This document shows positions 54,956-64,000 of a DNA stretch of 64,000 nucleotides, one piece after another. How positions within the stretch are numbered: the stretch's first letter is position 1; the number at the start of each line of letters is the position of its first letter. Below the pieces are notes generated by a model, which was not told the DNA's origin, searched no databases, and saw nothing but the letters and a program-made list of their open reading frames with translations. The DNA is taken from contig JAUICG010000007.1 of the NCBI GenBank assembly GCA_030427485.1, positions 1 through 64,000 of the forward strand. The letters are read 5' to 3'. A program made the position numbers and the translations under genes. Origin of the DNA: Gammaproteobacteria bacterium. Its GTDB lineage: Bacteria; Pseudomonadota; Gammaproteobacteria; Pseudomonadales; Halieaceae.

Positions 54956-55220
54956 TTGTGGCGCCTGCTGCATAGCTATCTCCATCCACCAGCCGTTCTA
55001 CGGCATGCCCAACGGCAAGCCGGCGGGTGTGCCCTGTGTGCATTTAAGCCCCGCCATGCGCTGTGGCGTGTTCGGCGACACGCGCCGCCCTGCGCTGTGC
55101 GACGCGTTCAAACCCGAACCGGCGTACTGCGGTGACACTCGTGAGCAGGCGCTGGTGCGGCTGGCGCGGCTCGAAGTACTGAGTGCGCCAGACCGCCCCG
55201 AACGGGGAGATGCCAGGTGA
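54939..55220 (+). CDS. YkgJ-family cysteine cluster protein
   Basis: A 93-residue protein with the family start '[33 protein letters not shown]' and further cysteines ('[18 protein letters not shown]', '[12 protein letters not shown]'). The eight or so cysteines probably bind a metal or iron-sulfur cluster. The function is not known. It overlaps the end of the transporter gene by 17 bp and the start of the LON-domain gene by 4 bp, so all belong to one transcript with mpl. Confidence 0.87.
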   Translation: [93 protein letters not shown]

Positions 55221-55816
55221 CCGAGTTACCACTGTTTCCGCTGTCCGGGGTATTGTTGCCCTTCGGCCGCATGCCGCTGCAAATCTTCGAGCCGCGCTAC
55301 CTGGACCTGGTGCGCGACTGCATGAAATCCGACAGTCCTTTCGGCGTGGTGTGGATACGCCGCGGCGCTGAAGTGGCGCAGCGCGGCCGCGCAGCCCCGG
55401 AACTCGGGGACTACGGTACCTGTGCCCGAATCGTCGACTGGGACCAGCTGCCCAATGGCCTGCTCGGCCTCACGATAGAGGGCGGCGAGCGTTTTGACCT
55501 GTTTGAAACGAGTACGCGCGACAACGGGCTGATCGTCGGGGAGGTGGAACTGAAGCCGGCCACGGCGCCGGCACCGATGTCCGATGTCTGGCTGTCGCTG
55601 CTCGACGTACTGCGCTCTCTGGAGACGCACCCGCATGTCGAGCGCATGCGATTGCGGGTGGACTACAACGATGCCTGGCAGGTGGCCTATACACTGGTGC
55701 AACTGTTGCCGCTGGACGAGGCGCTGAAGTACGAGTTACTGGGTATCGACAGTGTCGATGTGTTGATGGCGGAATTACAGGCGCTGTTGAACCAGATCAG
55801 TGGTGAAGAGCAGTAA
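55217..55816 (+). CDS. LON N-terminal (substrate-binding) domain protein
   Basis: A 199-residue protein made of the N-terminal domain of Lon protease alone: 'LPLFPLSGVLLPFGRMPLQIFEPRYLDLVRDCM', 'FGVVWIRRGAEV', 'GTCARIVDWDQLPNGLLGLTIEGGERF'. No AAA+ or protease part follows. Such free LON domains are common in gammaproteobacteria and of unknown role. The start is GTG at 55217, overlapping the YkgJ-like stop, with GGGGAG 8 nt upstream. Confidence 0.88.
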   Translation: MTELPLFPLSGVLLPFGRMPLQIFEPRYLDLVRDCMKSDSPFGVVWIRRGAEVAQRGRAAPELGDYGTCARIVDWDQLPNGLLGLTIEGGERFDLFETSTRDNGLIVGEVELKPATAPAPMSDVWLSLLDVLRSLETHPHVERMRLRVDYNDAWQVAYTLVQLLPLDEALKYELLGIDSVDVLMAELQALLNQISGEEQ

Positions 55817-55826
55817 CTGCCACCTC

Positions 55827-56462
55827 TCAGCCGAAGTCGGGTAGCCAGCCGCCCGATTCCTTCCAGCGATTGACGATGTCACAGAACAGTTCAGCGGTGC
55901 GTTCGGCGTCGTAGGCGGCGGAGTGCGCCGCGTTGTTGTCGAAGGGAATGCCGGCCTCGGCGCAAGCCTTGGCGAGCACGGTTTGCCCGTAGGCCAGGCC
56001 AGAGAGGGTCGCGGTGTCGAAGAAAGAAAACGGGTGGAAGGGATTGCGCTTGATGCCGCAGCGTTCGGCCGCGGCATTGATGAAGCCGGCGTCGAAGTGC
56101 GCGTTGTGGCCCACCAGGATAGCGCGGGTGCACTTCTGGTCGCGGATTTCCTTGCGCACCACGCTGAAGAGTTCTTCCAGCGCGACCTCTTCTGCCACCG
56201 CTTTGCGAAACGGGTGGTAGGGATCAATGCCGGTGAAGTCCAGCGCGGACTGTTCGATGTTGGCGCCCTCGAACGGTTCCACATGGAAATCGTAGGTGCG
56301 GTGTACCGCCAGCAGTCCCTGGTCATCCATGCGCACGGTGGCGGCCGCCACCTCCAGTATCGCGTCGGTACTGGCGATAAAGCCGCCGGTTTCCACGTCT
56401 ACGACCACCGGCAGGAAGCCGCGAAAGCGGTCGCTGATGTGGTGTTCCGGGACGATTTTCAC
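55827..56462 (-). CDS. rnt: Ribonuclease T
   Basis: A 211-residue DEDD exonuclease that trims tRNA and 5S/23S rRNA 3' ends. It has Exo I '[11 protein letters not shown]', Exo II '[16 protein letters not shown]' and Exo III '[17 protein letters not shown]' with the catalytic His and Asp. The length matches E. coli RNase T. Its ATG overlaps the pyrC stop by 4 bp, so the two are coupled. It is convergent with the LON-domain gene, only 10 bp away. Confidence 0.95.
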   Translation of the reverse strand: MKIVPEHHISDRFRGFLPVVVDVETGGFIASTDAILEVAAATVRMDDQGLLAVHRTYDFHVEPFEGANIEQSALDFTGIDPYHPFRKAVAEEVALEELFSVVRKEIRDQKCTRAILVGHNAHFDAGFINAAAERCGIKRNPFHPFSFFDTATLSGLAYGQTVLAKACAEAGIPFDNNAAHSAAYDAERTAELFCDIVNRWKESGGWLPDFG

Positions 56463-57511
56463 GCGTTCACCGCGTTGTCGACCACCTGCCAGGCAACTGC
56501 CTGCGCGGCGCGCAGCGGCGTCAGGCTGGTGTTGCCCAGTGGCAATTGCGCCGGTATATCCCAGTTTTGCTTGCGCAGGGTTACGGTGTCAGAATTGCGC
56601 GGCAGGCGGTAGAAGTCCGCACCAAAATGCGCGGCAAAGCCTTCCAGTTTGTCCAGCGCCTGTAATTGCTCAAACACCTCCGCGTACAGTTCCAGCGCAG
56701 CGTGCGCCGAGTAGACACCGGCGCAACCGCAGGCGGTTTCCTTGCTGGCGGTACTGTGCGGTGCTGAATCCGTGCCGAGAAAGAATTTGCGGTTACCCGA
56801 AATGGCGGCGGCCTGCAGCGCCTGCTGGTGGCTGTTGCGCTTGAGCACGGGCAGGCAGTAATAGTGTGGGCGAATGCCTCCGACCAGCATGTCGTTGCGG
56901 TTGAACAGCAGGTGGTGAACGGTAATGGTGGCGGCCACGGTATCCGGGGCGGCGCTGACAAACTGCACGGCGTCACCGGTGGTGATGTGCTCCAGCACCA
57001 CGCGCAGCGCGGGGAAGCGTTGTGTGATCGGCGTGAGATGACGCTCTATAAACACCTTTTCACGGTCGAAGATATCAATGTCGGCCTCGGTGACTTCGCC
57101 GTGCACCAGCAGCGGCAGGTCGGCCTCCTCCATCGCGGCCAGTACCGGATACAGCGCCTCCAGTGCGCTGACGCCGGCGTCGGAATTGGTGGTGGCGCCG
57201 GCCGGATACAGCTTCACCGCATGGATGCCCTCGGTACCGGCGGCGCGCCGTATCTCCGCGGCACTGGTCTGGTCGGTGAGGTACAGGGTCATCAACGGTT
57301 CGAACTGGCGGGGCAGGCCCTGCATGGCGTGCACGATACGCTCGCGGTAGTCGAGAGCCTGGTCTACGGTCGCGGCGGGCGGTGTCAGGTTGGGCATTAC
57401 GATCGCACGGCCGAAGTAGCGGGCAATGTCTGCGCAGGTGTGTTGCAGTGCAGCGCCGTCGCGCAGGTGTACATGCCAGTCATCGGGGCGGGTAATGGTC
57501 AGTTCGATCAC
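56459..57511 (-). CDS. pyrC: Dihydroorotase
   Basis: A 350-residue zinc amidohydrolase of pyrimidine synthesis that forms dihydroorotate from carbamoyl aspartate. It has the metal site '[12 protein letters not shown]', '[19 protein letters not shown]', the lysine that is carboxylated in '[15 protein letters not shown]', '[22 protein letters not shown]' and '[10 protein letters not shown]'. The length is like E. coli PyrC (type II). It is translationally coupled to rnt. Confidence 0.96.
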   Translation of the reverse strand: MIELTITRPDDWHVHLRDGAALQHTCADIARYFGRAIVMPNLTPPAATVDQALDYRERIVHAMQGLPRQFEPLMTLYLTDQTSAAEIRRAAGTEGIHAVKLYPAGATTNSDAGVSALEALYPVLAAMEEADLPLLVHGEVTEADIDIFDREKVFIERHLTPITQRFPALRVVLEHITTGDAVQFVSAAPDTVAATITVHHLLFNRNDMLVGGIRPHYYCLPVLKRNSHQQALQAAAISGNRKFFLGTDSAPHSTASKETACGCAGVYSAHAALELYAEVFEQLQALDKLEGFAAHFGADFYRLPRNSDTVTLRKQNWDIPAQLPLGNTSLTPLRAAQAVAWQVVDNAVNA

Positions 57512-57654
57512 TGGTGTCCTTAGTGTCAGCGCGAAGTGGCAGTCGTGGGTGAATGCTACAGTAAAGCCCCCTGCGCTGGAATACGGACTGGGAATTGATT
57601 CCGCCGGGCGTTAGAATGTGCGCCCTTTTTCAGCACTCATTTGCGGAGCATGCA

Positions 57655-58875
57655 ATGTCGGATGTAAACAAAGTGGTACTGGCCTACTCTGGCGGCCTCG
57701 ATACCTCGGTCATCGTGCGCTGGTTGCAGGACAACTACAGCTGCGAGGTGGTGACCTTCACTGCCGATATCGGCCAGGGTGAAGAGGTTGAGCCGGCGCG
57801 CGCCAAGGCCCAGGCCATGGGTGTCAGGGAAATCTATATCGATGACCTGCGTGAGGAGTTCGTCCGCGACTTTGTGTTCCCGATGTTTCGCGCCAACACC
57901 ATATACGAGGGCGAGTATCTGCTGGGCACCTCCATTGCGCGCCCGCTGATTGCCAAGCGCCTGATCGAGATCGCCAACGAAACCGGCGCTGACGCTATTT
58001 CCCACGGTGCCACCGGCAAGGGCAATGACCAGGTGCGCTTCGAACTCGGCGCCTACGCCCTGAAGCCCGGGATCAAGGTGATTGCGCCCTGGCGTGAATG
58101 GGACCTCGGTTCCAGGGAATCGCTGATGGCGTACTGCAAGAGCCACGATATCCCGGTGGACTATGCCAGGGCGCAGAAGAAGTCGCCGTACTCGATGGAC
58201 GCCAACCTGCTGCACATTTCCTATGAAGGCGACCAGTTGGAGAATCCCTGGGTCGAGCCCGAGGAAGACATGTGGCGCTGGAGTGTCAGCCCCGAGGCCG
58301 CGCCCGACGCGGCCACCTATATCGAAATCGACTTCCAGTGCGGCGACCCGGTTGCCGTCGACGGTGTGGCGATGAGCCCGGCGACACTGCTGGCGCATCT
58401 GAACAAGGTCGGTGGCGCCAATGGTATCGGCCGCGACGACCTGGTGGAAAACCGCTATGTCGGTATGAAATCCCGCGGCTGCTACGAAACGCCCGGCGGC
58501 AGCATCCTGCTGAAAGCCCACCGCGCGATCGAGTCGCTGACACTGGACCGCGAGGTCGCGCACCTGAAGGATGAACTGATGCCGCGTTATGCCAAACTGA
58601 TCTACAACGGCTACTGGTGGTCGCCGGAGCGCCGCATGCTGCAGGTGGCGATCGATGATTCCCAGTCTGTCGTCAACGGCAAGGTGCGACTGAAGCTCTA
58701 CAAGGGCAATGTGATCGTCGTCGGGCGGCAGTCGGACGACTCGCTGTTCGACGAGCACATCGCGACCTTCGAGGAAGATGCCGGAGCCTACGATCAGGCG
58801 GACGCGGAAGGGTTTATCAAGCTCAACGCGCTGCGGATGCGCATTGCCGCCAACAAGGGACGTTCGCCGCTGTAG
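57655..58875 (+). CDS. argG: Argininosuccinate synthase
   Basis: A 406-residue enzyme that joins citrulline and aspartate with ATP in arginine synthesis. The N-terminal '[22 protein letters not shown]' is the ATP pyrophosphatase P-loop. '[44 protein letters not shown]' and '[36 protein letters not shown]' are strongly conserved. The ATG at 57655 has GGAG 7 nt upstream; TAGAAT at 57612-57617 is a possible -10 element. Confidence 0.97.
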   Translation: MSDVNKVVLAYSGGLDTSVIVRWLQDNYSCEVVTFTADIGQGEEVEPARAKAQAMGVREIYIDDLREEFVRDFVFPMFRANTIYEGEYLLGTSIARPLIAKRLIEIANETGADAISHGATGKGNDQVRFELGAYALKPGIKVIAPWREWDLGSRESLMAYCKSHDIPVDYARAQKKSPYSMDANLLHISYEGDQLENPWVEPEEDMWRWSVSPEAAPDAATYIEIDFQCGDPVAVDGVAMSPATLLAHLNKVGGANGIGRDDLVENRYVGMKSRGCYETPGGSILLKAHRAIESLTLDREVAHLKDELMPRYAKLIYNGYWWSPERRMLQVAIDDSQSVVNGKVRLKLYKGNVIVVGRQSDDSLFDEHIATFEEDAGAYDQADAEGFIKLNALRMRIAANKGRSPL

Positions 58876-58901
58876 CTTGTTGTCGGCTCGGTTGTCACGT
58901 T

Positions 58902-58939
58902 TGCGTTCTGCGTTCTGCGTTCTGCGTTCTGCGTTCTGC
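58902..58939. repeat. Heptamer tandem repeat TGCGTTC, 5 copies
   Basis: Five perfect copies of TGCGTTC (58902-58936) plus TGC, in the gap between the convergent argG and DUF3604 genes. It has no coding role and is likely to vary in copy number by replication slippage. Confidence 0.85.
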
Positions 58940-58971
58940 CGCTGTTGCCGTGCCCGACAGCAACCCCCAAC

Positions 58972-60897
58972 CTAGGGACCGGGGTTGTACCATATCGGCG
59001 CGGTGTAGGCGCGATCCTGGGTGCTGGTGGGCGCGCCTTCGGGAATGCTCACGCCGAAGCGGAAGGCGTCGTAGTTTGACCAGCGCGGTTTGGGGATTTC
59101 CAGCACGCGGGCGTAGTAGAACGCGCTCTGTGCGGGATTGAAATCCGGGTCGGTCCAGACGGCGCCGAGTTCGGAGGCGCCGATGGTGTTGGTCCAGGAC
59201 GCGGTTTCCACATCGACGGTATTGCCGACGGCGGGTAGCTTGCCGTTCAGCCCCGGCTTGCGATCGCCGGACCACACCACATCGTAGACCTTCTCGTGCG
59301 TCTGCTCGCCGTCATACCAGCCCTTGATGATCTGGATGCGATCGAGGTTGGCGCCGATGGCGTCGCGCAATGCGTATACCATGAAGGTGGGTGATTTGCC
59401 CGCGGTGGCCGGGGGCAGGTCGCCGCCCATCGGCACGCCTTTTTTATAGCCGACAAAGGCGGGCTCCCGGTTGTCCAAGTCATCTTCCTCGAAATCCCAG
59501 CCGCCGAACAGGCGCACCATCATGCGCGATCCGGTGGTGGCATAGACCTCCTTGCGCTCCATCGCATCAAACAAGGCCTCGCGCGTGTTGTCGGTTGCCC
59601 ACACGGCGGCCAGGCCGGAGGCTACCATCTGCCAGCCCATGATCGCGCCCTCTTCAGTGGCCATGAAGGGGTGCATCATGCGCTCGGGCGAGGGTTCGGC
59701 GCCGGTGTGCTTGCCGAAGAAATTGTCTTCCTCCGCGGTGGACAGCGAGGTATGGCTGTCGGTGGAGCCGATCATGCCGTACTTGTAGGGGTTGGTGCCG
59801 AACTTCGCCTGCAGTTCCATGCCGCGCTTGAGGCCCTCGCGCGCGTATTCGCCGGCCAGCATTGCATCGGTCTTGGCTTCGGAGACATCGAGATTGCCGA
59901 TATCCCAGGTCTCGTAGTCGGCGAACTCGTCGTTCGGTGAGAGAAACGGGTGGGTCTCGCCATCGCCCTTGATCTGGGTTGCTTCATACAGCGGTTCCCA
60001 TTTGTCCCGTTGCTGCACATAGGCGGCATCCAGTGGCTCACCGTCGCTCTGGCTCGCCATCGGGAACATCAGGCCGTTGGAGAGGTTGCCGTTGTGCGCG
60101 ATCGCCAGCACTTCGCCGCCCGTCTTGCTTTCATAATCCGTCATCCATTCCCAGAGTTTGCGCGGCGTGGTACTGCCCAGCGGCGGCGCGGTCGTGAAGG
60201 GCACCATCTGCCCGCCCTTGTCGCCGCCGTCGCGGTACACAACCACGCGGTGCAGGTTGTTACCTTTCACCAGCGAGGTCCATTCGTAGCCGATGAAGGC
60301 GGTGAAGCGGCCCGGCTCGTTGTAGCGCTCGGCCGCTTCCACGGTTTTGTCCCAGGCGCTCCTGTAGGGCGCTGAGTCGGGTGAGTAGACCATCGCCTCG
60401 GGGAACTTGCCCTGGGAGAACAGGCTGATGATTTCCAGTGCGACCTCCACGCCCTTGCCCGCCTTGATGCGCTCGTACCAGTCCTTGCCCGTCGGGTCGG
60501 ACAGGATGAACGGCGCGCCCGCCAGCAGATCGGGGAAGAACCCCATGTTATCCGAGTGATCTGCCACCACCAGGAAATCCAGCGGCCGCGACAGGCGCAC
60601 CGGCCCGCCGCGCGTCGCCGTCACCTCTTCACCGCGGGCGAACTTGTACGCGGCGTCCAGGCCCAGGCGATCACCAAAGGCGCCGGCGTCCATGGAGATA
60701 TCGGTGTGCAGGTGGGTATCGCCAAAATACACATTGCTCGGAAAATCGCGTTTCGCGTACGGCGAATACACTTCGCCGGTGTAGGCGCTGGACAGTATCT
60801 GGTTATTCGGCGGCGCAGGCACCTGTGCAATGGCGCCCAGGCTTGCGCTGCCCAATGCCAGTGCTGCCAGCCAGTTGTTCAAGGTATTCTTCTGCAT
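58972..60897 (-). CDS. DUF3604 domain protein (PHP-like fold), exported
   Basis: A 641-residue exported protein with a signal peptide (about 1-24, cleavage after 'GAIA'). The start of the PHP-type metal site is 'VYFGDTHLHTDISMDAGAFGDRLGLDAAYKFARGEE', followed by 'LDFLVVADHSDNMGFF', 'FIGYEWTS', 'VLAIAHNGNLSNG' and 'IGSTDSHTSL', where His and Asp residues would bind metals. DUF3604 proteins are common in marine Halieaceae and related bacteria; their substrate is unknown. The gene is not obviously linked to its neighbours. Confidence 0.9.
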   Translation of the reverse strand: MQKNTLNNWLAALALGSASLGAIAQVPAPPNNQILSSAYTGEVYSPYAKRDFPSNVYFGDTHLHTDISMDAGAFGDRLGLDAAYKFARGEEVTATRGGPVRLSRPLDFLVVADHSDNMGFFPDLLAGAPFILSDPTGKDWYERIKAGKGVEVALEIISLFSQGKFPEAMVYSPDSAPYRSAWDKTVEAAERYNEPGRFTAFIGYEWTSLVKGNNLHRVVVYRDGGDKGGQMVPFTTAPPLGSTTPRKLWEWMTDYESKTGGEVLAIAHNGNLSNGLMFPMASQSDGEPLDAAYVQQRDKWEPLYEATQIKGDGETHPFLSPNDEFADYETWDIGNLDVSEAKTDAMLAGEYAREGLKRGMELQAKFGTNPYKYGMIGSTDSHTSLSTAEEDNFFGKHTGAEPSPERMMHPFMATEEGAIMGWQMVASGLAAVWATDNTREALFDAMERKEVYATTGSRMMVRLFGGWDFEEDDLDNREPAFVGYKKGVPMGGDLPPATAGKSPTFMVYALRDAIGANLDRIQIIKGWYDGEQTHEKVYDVVWSGDRKPGLNGKLPAVGNTVDVETASWTNTIGASELGAVWTDPDFNPAQSAFYYARVLEIPKPRWSNYDAFRFGVSIPEGAPTSTQDRAYTAPIWYNPGP

Positions 60898-61109
60898 GAC
60901 TCAGCCCTTTTATTGACGTGATTTGTCGTGCGACTTGCGTATGCCGCATTTCGGTGCTGTTTCAAGCATAAACCCTTCGGCTTGAATTGCCAGAATGCAG
61001 ATCAATTTTTTGCCCTTTGCCCAGCGGCCCCGCGCTGGTAGCGGATCTGCACCGCGTCATGTTCCGGTTTTACAAAGGCCGCGCCACACAAACCGGTTAA
61101 CGATACCGG

Positions 61110-64000
61110 CTAGTGAAAATCCCGCGACTGCACGCGCAGTTGCTCCAGTTCGTGCGTGTGGTCATACAGGGCGCCGGCGATCACGTGGATGACATTGTCC
61201 CTGCTCTCCACGATTCCCTTCACCAGCAACAATTGCCCGCTCATCAACGCCTGGCGAAACTGCTGCTGCGTGCGCTTCCACACCACGATATTGCTGTTGC
61301 CGGTTTCATCTTCCAGTGTGAGGAACAACACGCCAGAGGCGCTGCCCGGGCGCTGCCGGCAGGTGACGAGCCCGGCGATGCGCACGAAACGCCGGTTGCC
61401 CAGCGCCGCCAGGTCGGTGTGGCGCTTGCAGCGATTGAACGGGTAGCGGTCGCGCAGCAGGCTCATCGGATGGGCGCGCAGGGTGAGGCCGGTGGCGCGG
61501 TAATCGGACAGCACTTCCTCCGCCACCTGCGGCGCCGGCAACTGCACGCCGTCGTCGAAGTAACTGCCGCTTTGCGTCTGTTCATCGCGCAATAAGGGTT
61601 TGGGCTGTTCCAGTGCCATGATCTGCCACTGTGACTGGTGGCGGTGGCCGCTCAGTGACTGCAGTGCATCGGCATCGGCCAGGGCTTCCATGTCGCGCTT
61701 GTCCAGTGCGGCCCACTGCCGCAGGTTGCTGATCTGGCGGAAGGGCTGGCGTTGCCGGGCCTCCACCACGCGCCGGGCGCCCTCCTGGCTCAGGCCTTTT
61801 ACCAGGCGCATGCCCAGCCGCAGTGTCGGCTGTCGATTCTGCGCTGAACGGTGATCCAGTAACTGGTGGTCCCAGGCGCTGTGGTTGACGTCGACCGGCA
61901 ATACCGCCACGCCGTGACGGCGGGCATCCTGGATCAGCTGGGAGGGGCTGTAAAACCCCATCGGCTGGCTGTTGAGCAGGCCGGCAAAAAACGCCGCCGG
62001 GTGATGGCGCTTGAGCCAGGCGGAGAAATAGGCCAGCAGCGCGAAACTGGCGGAATGCGATTCCGGGAAGCCGTAGCCGCCAAAGCCCTTGATCTGCTCG
62101 AACAGGCGCCGGGCGAAATCCTCGTCGTAGCCGCGCTCGATCATGCCGCGTGTGAGTTTCTTTTCGAAGGTGAGCAACTTGCTGTTCTTGCCCCAGTTGG
62201 TGATCGCGCGGCGCAGCTGATCCGCCTCGCCGCCGGAGAATCCCGCCGCCACCATTGCCAGCCTGATCACCTGCTCCTGGAAAATCGGTACGCCCAGCGT
62301 GCGTTCCAGTACGTCCCTGATGGCATCGCTGGGGTAGGTGACGGCCTCTTGCCCCTGCTTGCGCCGCAGGTAGGGGTGCACCATATCGCCCTGGATAGGG
62401 CCGGGGCGCACGATGGCGACCTCGATGACCAGGTCGTAGAAACACTCCGGCTTGAGCCGCGGCAGCATGGACATCTGCGCGCGCGACTCGATCTGGAACA
62501 CGCCGATGGTATCGGCCTGTTGCAGCATGCGGTAGGTGGCGGCGTCTTCTTTTGGAATATCACTGAGGGTTCTGATGGCGGGACAGTAGCGGTGTACCAT
62601 CTGCAGACTCTTGCGGATGGCGGACAGCATGCCCAGCGCCAGCACGTCTACCTTCAGCAGGCCCATGGCCTCGATGTCCTCCTTGTCCCACTGGATGACG
62701 GTGCGCTCGTCCATGCTGGCGTTCTCCACCGGCACCAGGGTGGAGATCGGGCTGCGGGTGATCACGAAGCCGCCCACATGCTGTGACAGGTGGCGGGGGA
62801 AGCCCAGTATCTGTTGCACCAGGGAGTAGAACAGTTCGGCCTGGCGGCTGTGGCCGGCCACCCCGCGGGTCGCCGCACCGTGTTCCTCGAAGCGTTTGGC
62901 GAGATCGGCGGTGCGATCCCACCAGGCCATGGATTTGGCCAGGTCGTCCACGAACACCGCATCCAGCCCCAGCGCCTTGCCCACATCGCGCACCGCGCTG
63001 CGCGAGCGATAGGTGATCACCGTGGCGGCCAGCGCGGCGCGCTTGCGGGAATACTTCCGGTAGATGTACTGGATGACTTCCTCGCGCCGCTCGTGCTCGA
63101 AATCCACGTCGATATCCGGGGGTTCGTCGCGCTCGCGGGAAATAAAGCGCTCGAACAGCAGCGAGACCTGTTCGGGCGATACTTCTGTAATGAACAGGCA
63201 GTAGCACACCACCGAGTTGGCCGCCGAGCCCCGGCCCTGGCACAGGATGTTGCGCTCGCGGGCAAAGCGCACGATGTCGTACACGGTGAGGAAGTAGTAC
63301 TCATAGCGCAGCTCCTCGATCAGCGCCAGTTCGGTATCGATACGCTGTTGCAGCTCCCGGGAAACACCCCGCGGCCAGCGTACGGCAACGCCCCGTGCTA
63401 CCAGCTCGCGCAGGTAACCGCTGGCGTCGTACCCCGGTGGCACCACTTCCTCGGGGTACTCGTAGCGCAGCTCATCCAGGCTGAAAGTGCACAACTGCGC
63501 GATGCGCAGGGTTTCATCCAGCAGCGCCGGCGGGTAGAGCCGCTGCAGTTTGTGCAGTGTGCGCAGATGCTGCTGGCTATTGCCCAGGCGCCGCCGGCCC
63601 AACTGCGCAATGCTGGTGTTGTGCTGCAGCGCGGTGAACACATCGTGCAGCGGCTTGCGGCTGGCCACGTGCATGCGCACATCGCCGCAGGCGACCATCG
63701 GAATACCCAGTGCCCGGGCCAGCCCTTGTAGCTCGAGGTAGCGCTGCACCTCGTTGTTGCCCAGCAGGTGGCTGACGCCGAGCCACAGGCGCCCCTTGCA
63801 CAAACGCGCCAGTTGCAAGCCGTAGGCATAACTGTGCTCGTCATTGCCCCGCGGCAGCCAGATCAGCAGGCAGCGCTTCAGGTGAAAGATCACATCGCGC
63901 AGCGCAACCCGGTACTCACCCTTGGGGCTGCGCCGCCGCGCCATGCTGATCAGGCCGGACAGCTCGCTGTACGCCGTCCGCGAAGGCGCCAGCGCCACCA
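61110..64000 (-). CDS. dnaE2: Error-prone DNA polymerase, C-terminal ~960 residues
   Basis: The 5' end lies beyond the window. The visible part has the end of the PHP domain ('VACGDVRMHV'), the polymerase core with 'CQGRGSAANSVVCYCLFITEVSP' and the catalytic aspartates in 'RDEPPDIDVDFEHERREEVIQYIY', then 'GFPESHSASFALLAYFSAWLKRHHPAAF', a helix-hairpin-helix region and a C-terminal OB domain ('VRIAGLVTCRQRPGSASGVLFLTLEDETGNSNIVVW'). Lack of the C-terminal tau-binding extension and these motifs identify DnaE2 (ImuC) rather than the replicative DnaE. Partner genes imuA-imuB would be expected upstream, outside the window. It acts in SOS-induced translesion synthesis. Confidence 0.93.
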   Translation of the reverse strand, partial: VALAPSRTAYSELSGLISMARRRSPKGEYRVALRDVIFHLKRCLLIWLPRGNDEHSYAYGLQLARLCKGRLWLGVSHLLGNNEVQRYLELQGLARALGIPMVACGDVRMHVASRKPLHDVFTALQHNTSIAQLGRRRLGNSQQHLRTLHKLQRLYPPALLDETLRIAQLCTFSLDELRYEYPEEVVPPGYDASGYLRELVARGVAVRWPRGVSRELQQRIDTELALIEELRYEYYFLTVYDIVRFARERNILCQGRGSAANSVVCYCLFITEVSPEQVSLLFERFISRERDEPPDIDVDFEHERREEVIQYIYRKYSRKRAALAATVITYRSRSAVRDVGKALGLDAVFVDDLAKSMAWWDRTADLAKRFEEHGAATRGVAGHSRQAELFYSLVQQILGFPRHLSQHVGGFVITRSPISTLVPVENASMDERTVIQWDKEDIEAMGLLKVDVLALGMLSAIRKSLQMVHRYCPAIRTLSDIPKEDAATYRMLQQADTIGVFQIESRAQMSMLPRLKPECFYDLVIEVAIVRPGPIQGDMVHPYLRRKQGQEAVTYPSDAIRDVLERTLGVPIFQEQVIRLAMVAAGFSGGEADQLRRAITNWGKNSKLLTFEKKLTRGMIERGYDEDFARRLFEQIKGFGGYGFPESHSASFALLAYFSAWLKRHHPAAFFAGLLNSQPMGFYSPSQLIQDARRHGVAVLPVDVNHSAWDHQLLDHRSAQNRQPTLRLGMRLVKGLSQEGARRVVEARQRQPFRQISNLRQWAALDKRDMEALADADALQSLSGHRHQSQWQIMALEQPKPLLRDEQTQSGSYFDDGVQLPAPQVAEEVLSDYRATGLTLRAHPMSLLRDRYPFNRCKRHTDLAALGNRRFVRIAGLVTCRQRPGSASGVLFLTLEDETGNSNIVVWKRTQQQFRQALMSGQLLLVKGIVESRDNVIHVIAGALYDHTHELEQLRVQSRDFH

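Noticed and set aside
58902..58939. CRISPR-like repeats
   Set aside because: The unit is a 7-bp direct tandem repeat without spacers, and no cas genes are present.

Overview
The window looks like a chromosomal segment (roughly 57-60% G+C by eye) of a free-living, probably marine gammaproteobacterium. The block dksA-gluQ-cbrA-cbrB-pcnB-folK-panB-panC-acs follows the order I know from Pseudomonas. The initiator-tRNA-rimP-nusA-infB-rbfA-truB-rpsO-pnp block is the classical gammaproteobacterial one. A sulfatase, DUF3604 and DUF3179 proteins, an MMPL/RND-type exporter and a DnaE2 polymerase would suit the Halieaceae/OM60 group. That placement is an inference, not a measurement.

Layout. 1-1010: the right end of an IS66-type insertion sequence has landed in the 3' end of a DUF3179 gene. 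1133-4525: yaeQ, a small membrane protein, a LiuR-like MerR regulator, and birA-coaX. 4573-9806 (minus): a DUF1439-like protein, a sulfatase, an aspartoacylase-like metallopeptidase, bacterioferritin, and its ferredoxin under a Fur box. 9899-18874: the translation/transcription operon from its sigma-70 promoter to a strong terminator after pnp. 19025-32602: a complete nitrate-assimilation locus, made of a regulated leader, an outer-membrane porin, the NasT (ANTAR antiterminator) and NasS (nitrate sensor) pair, an NrtABD-type ABC importer, a free-standing FAD reductase subunit, NirBD nitrite reductase and NasA nitrate reductase. 32619-46181 (minus): acs, panC, panB, a deoxynucleoside kinase, folK, pcnB, a non-coding region, cbrB, a palindromic element, cbrA with a broken cbrX, gluQ and dksA. 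46384-64000: an aminotransferase, a Rieske protein, an M15 peptidase, pyrophosphatase next to pyrophosphate-dependent phosphofructokinase, mpl, an RND transporter, YkgJ and LON-domain proteins, rnt, pyrC, argG, a DUF3604 protein and the 3' part of dnaE2.

The most interesting parts are non-coding. (1) The gap between cbrB and pcnB carries, on the minus strand, a near-perfect sigma-54 promoter. It is followed by a transcript with four perfect AAYAANAA (Hfq/Crc-type) motifs in two repeated modules and ends in a hairpin. This looks like a CrcZ-type decoy RNA under CbrB control. (2) The porin leader has an intrinsic terminator right before the start codon, and an upstream segment perfectly complementary to the Shine-Dalgarno region. 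This fits NasT antitermination with a possible second layer of translational control. (3) cbrX, the small gene coupled to cbrA in pseudomonads, is present but split by a T9 run. (4) A 200-bp nested palindrome separates cbrA from cbrB.

The genes form two nutrient-control modules: nitrogen (NasS/NasT with probable sigma-54 input controlling uptake and reduction of nitrate) and carbon (CbrA/CbrB with the putative RNA, next to acetate activation and vitamin biosynthesis). Both sit in an otherwise ordinary housekeeping region. I saw no CRISPR array, prophage or rRNA operon.
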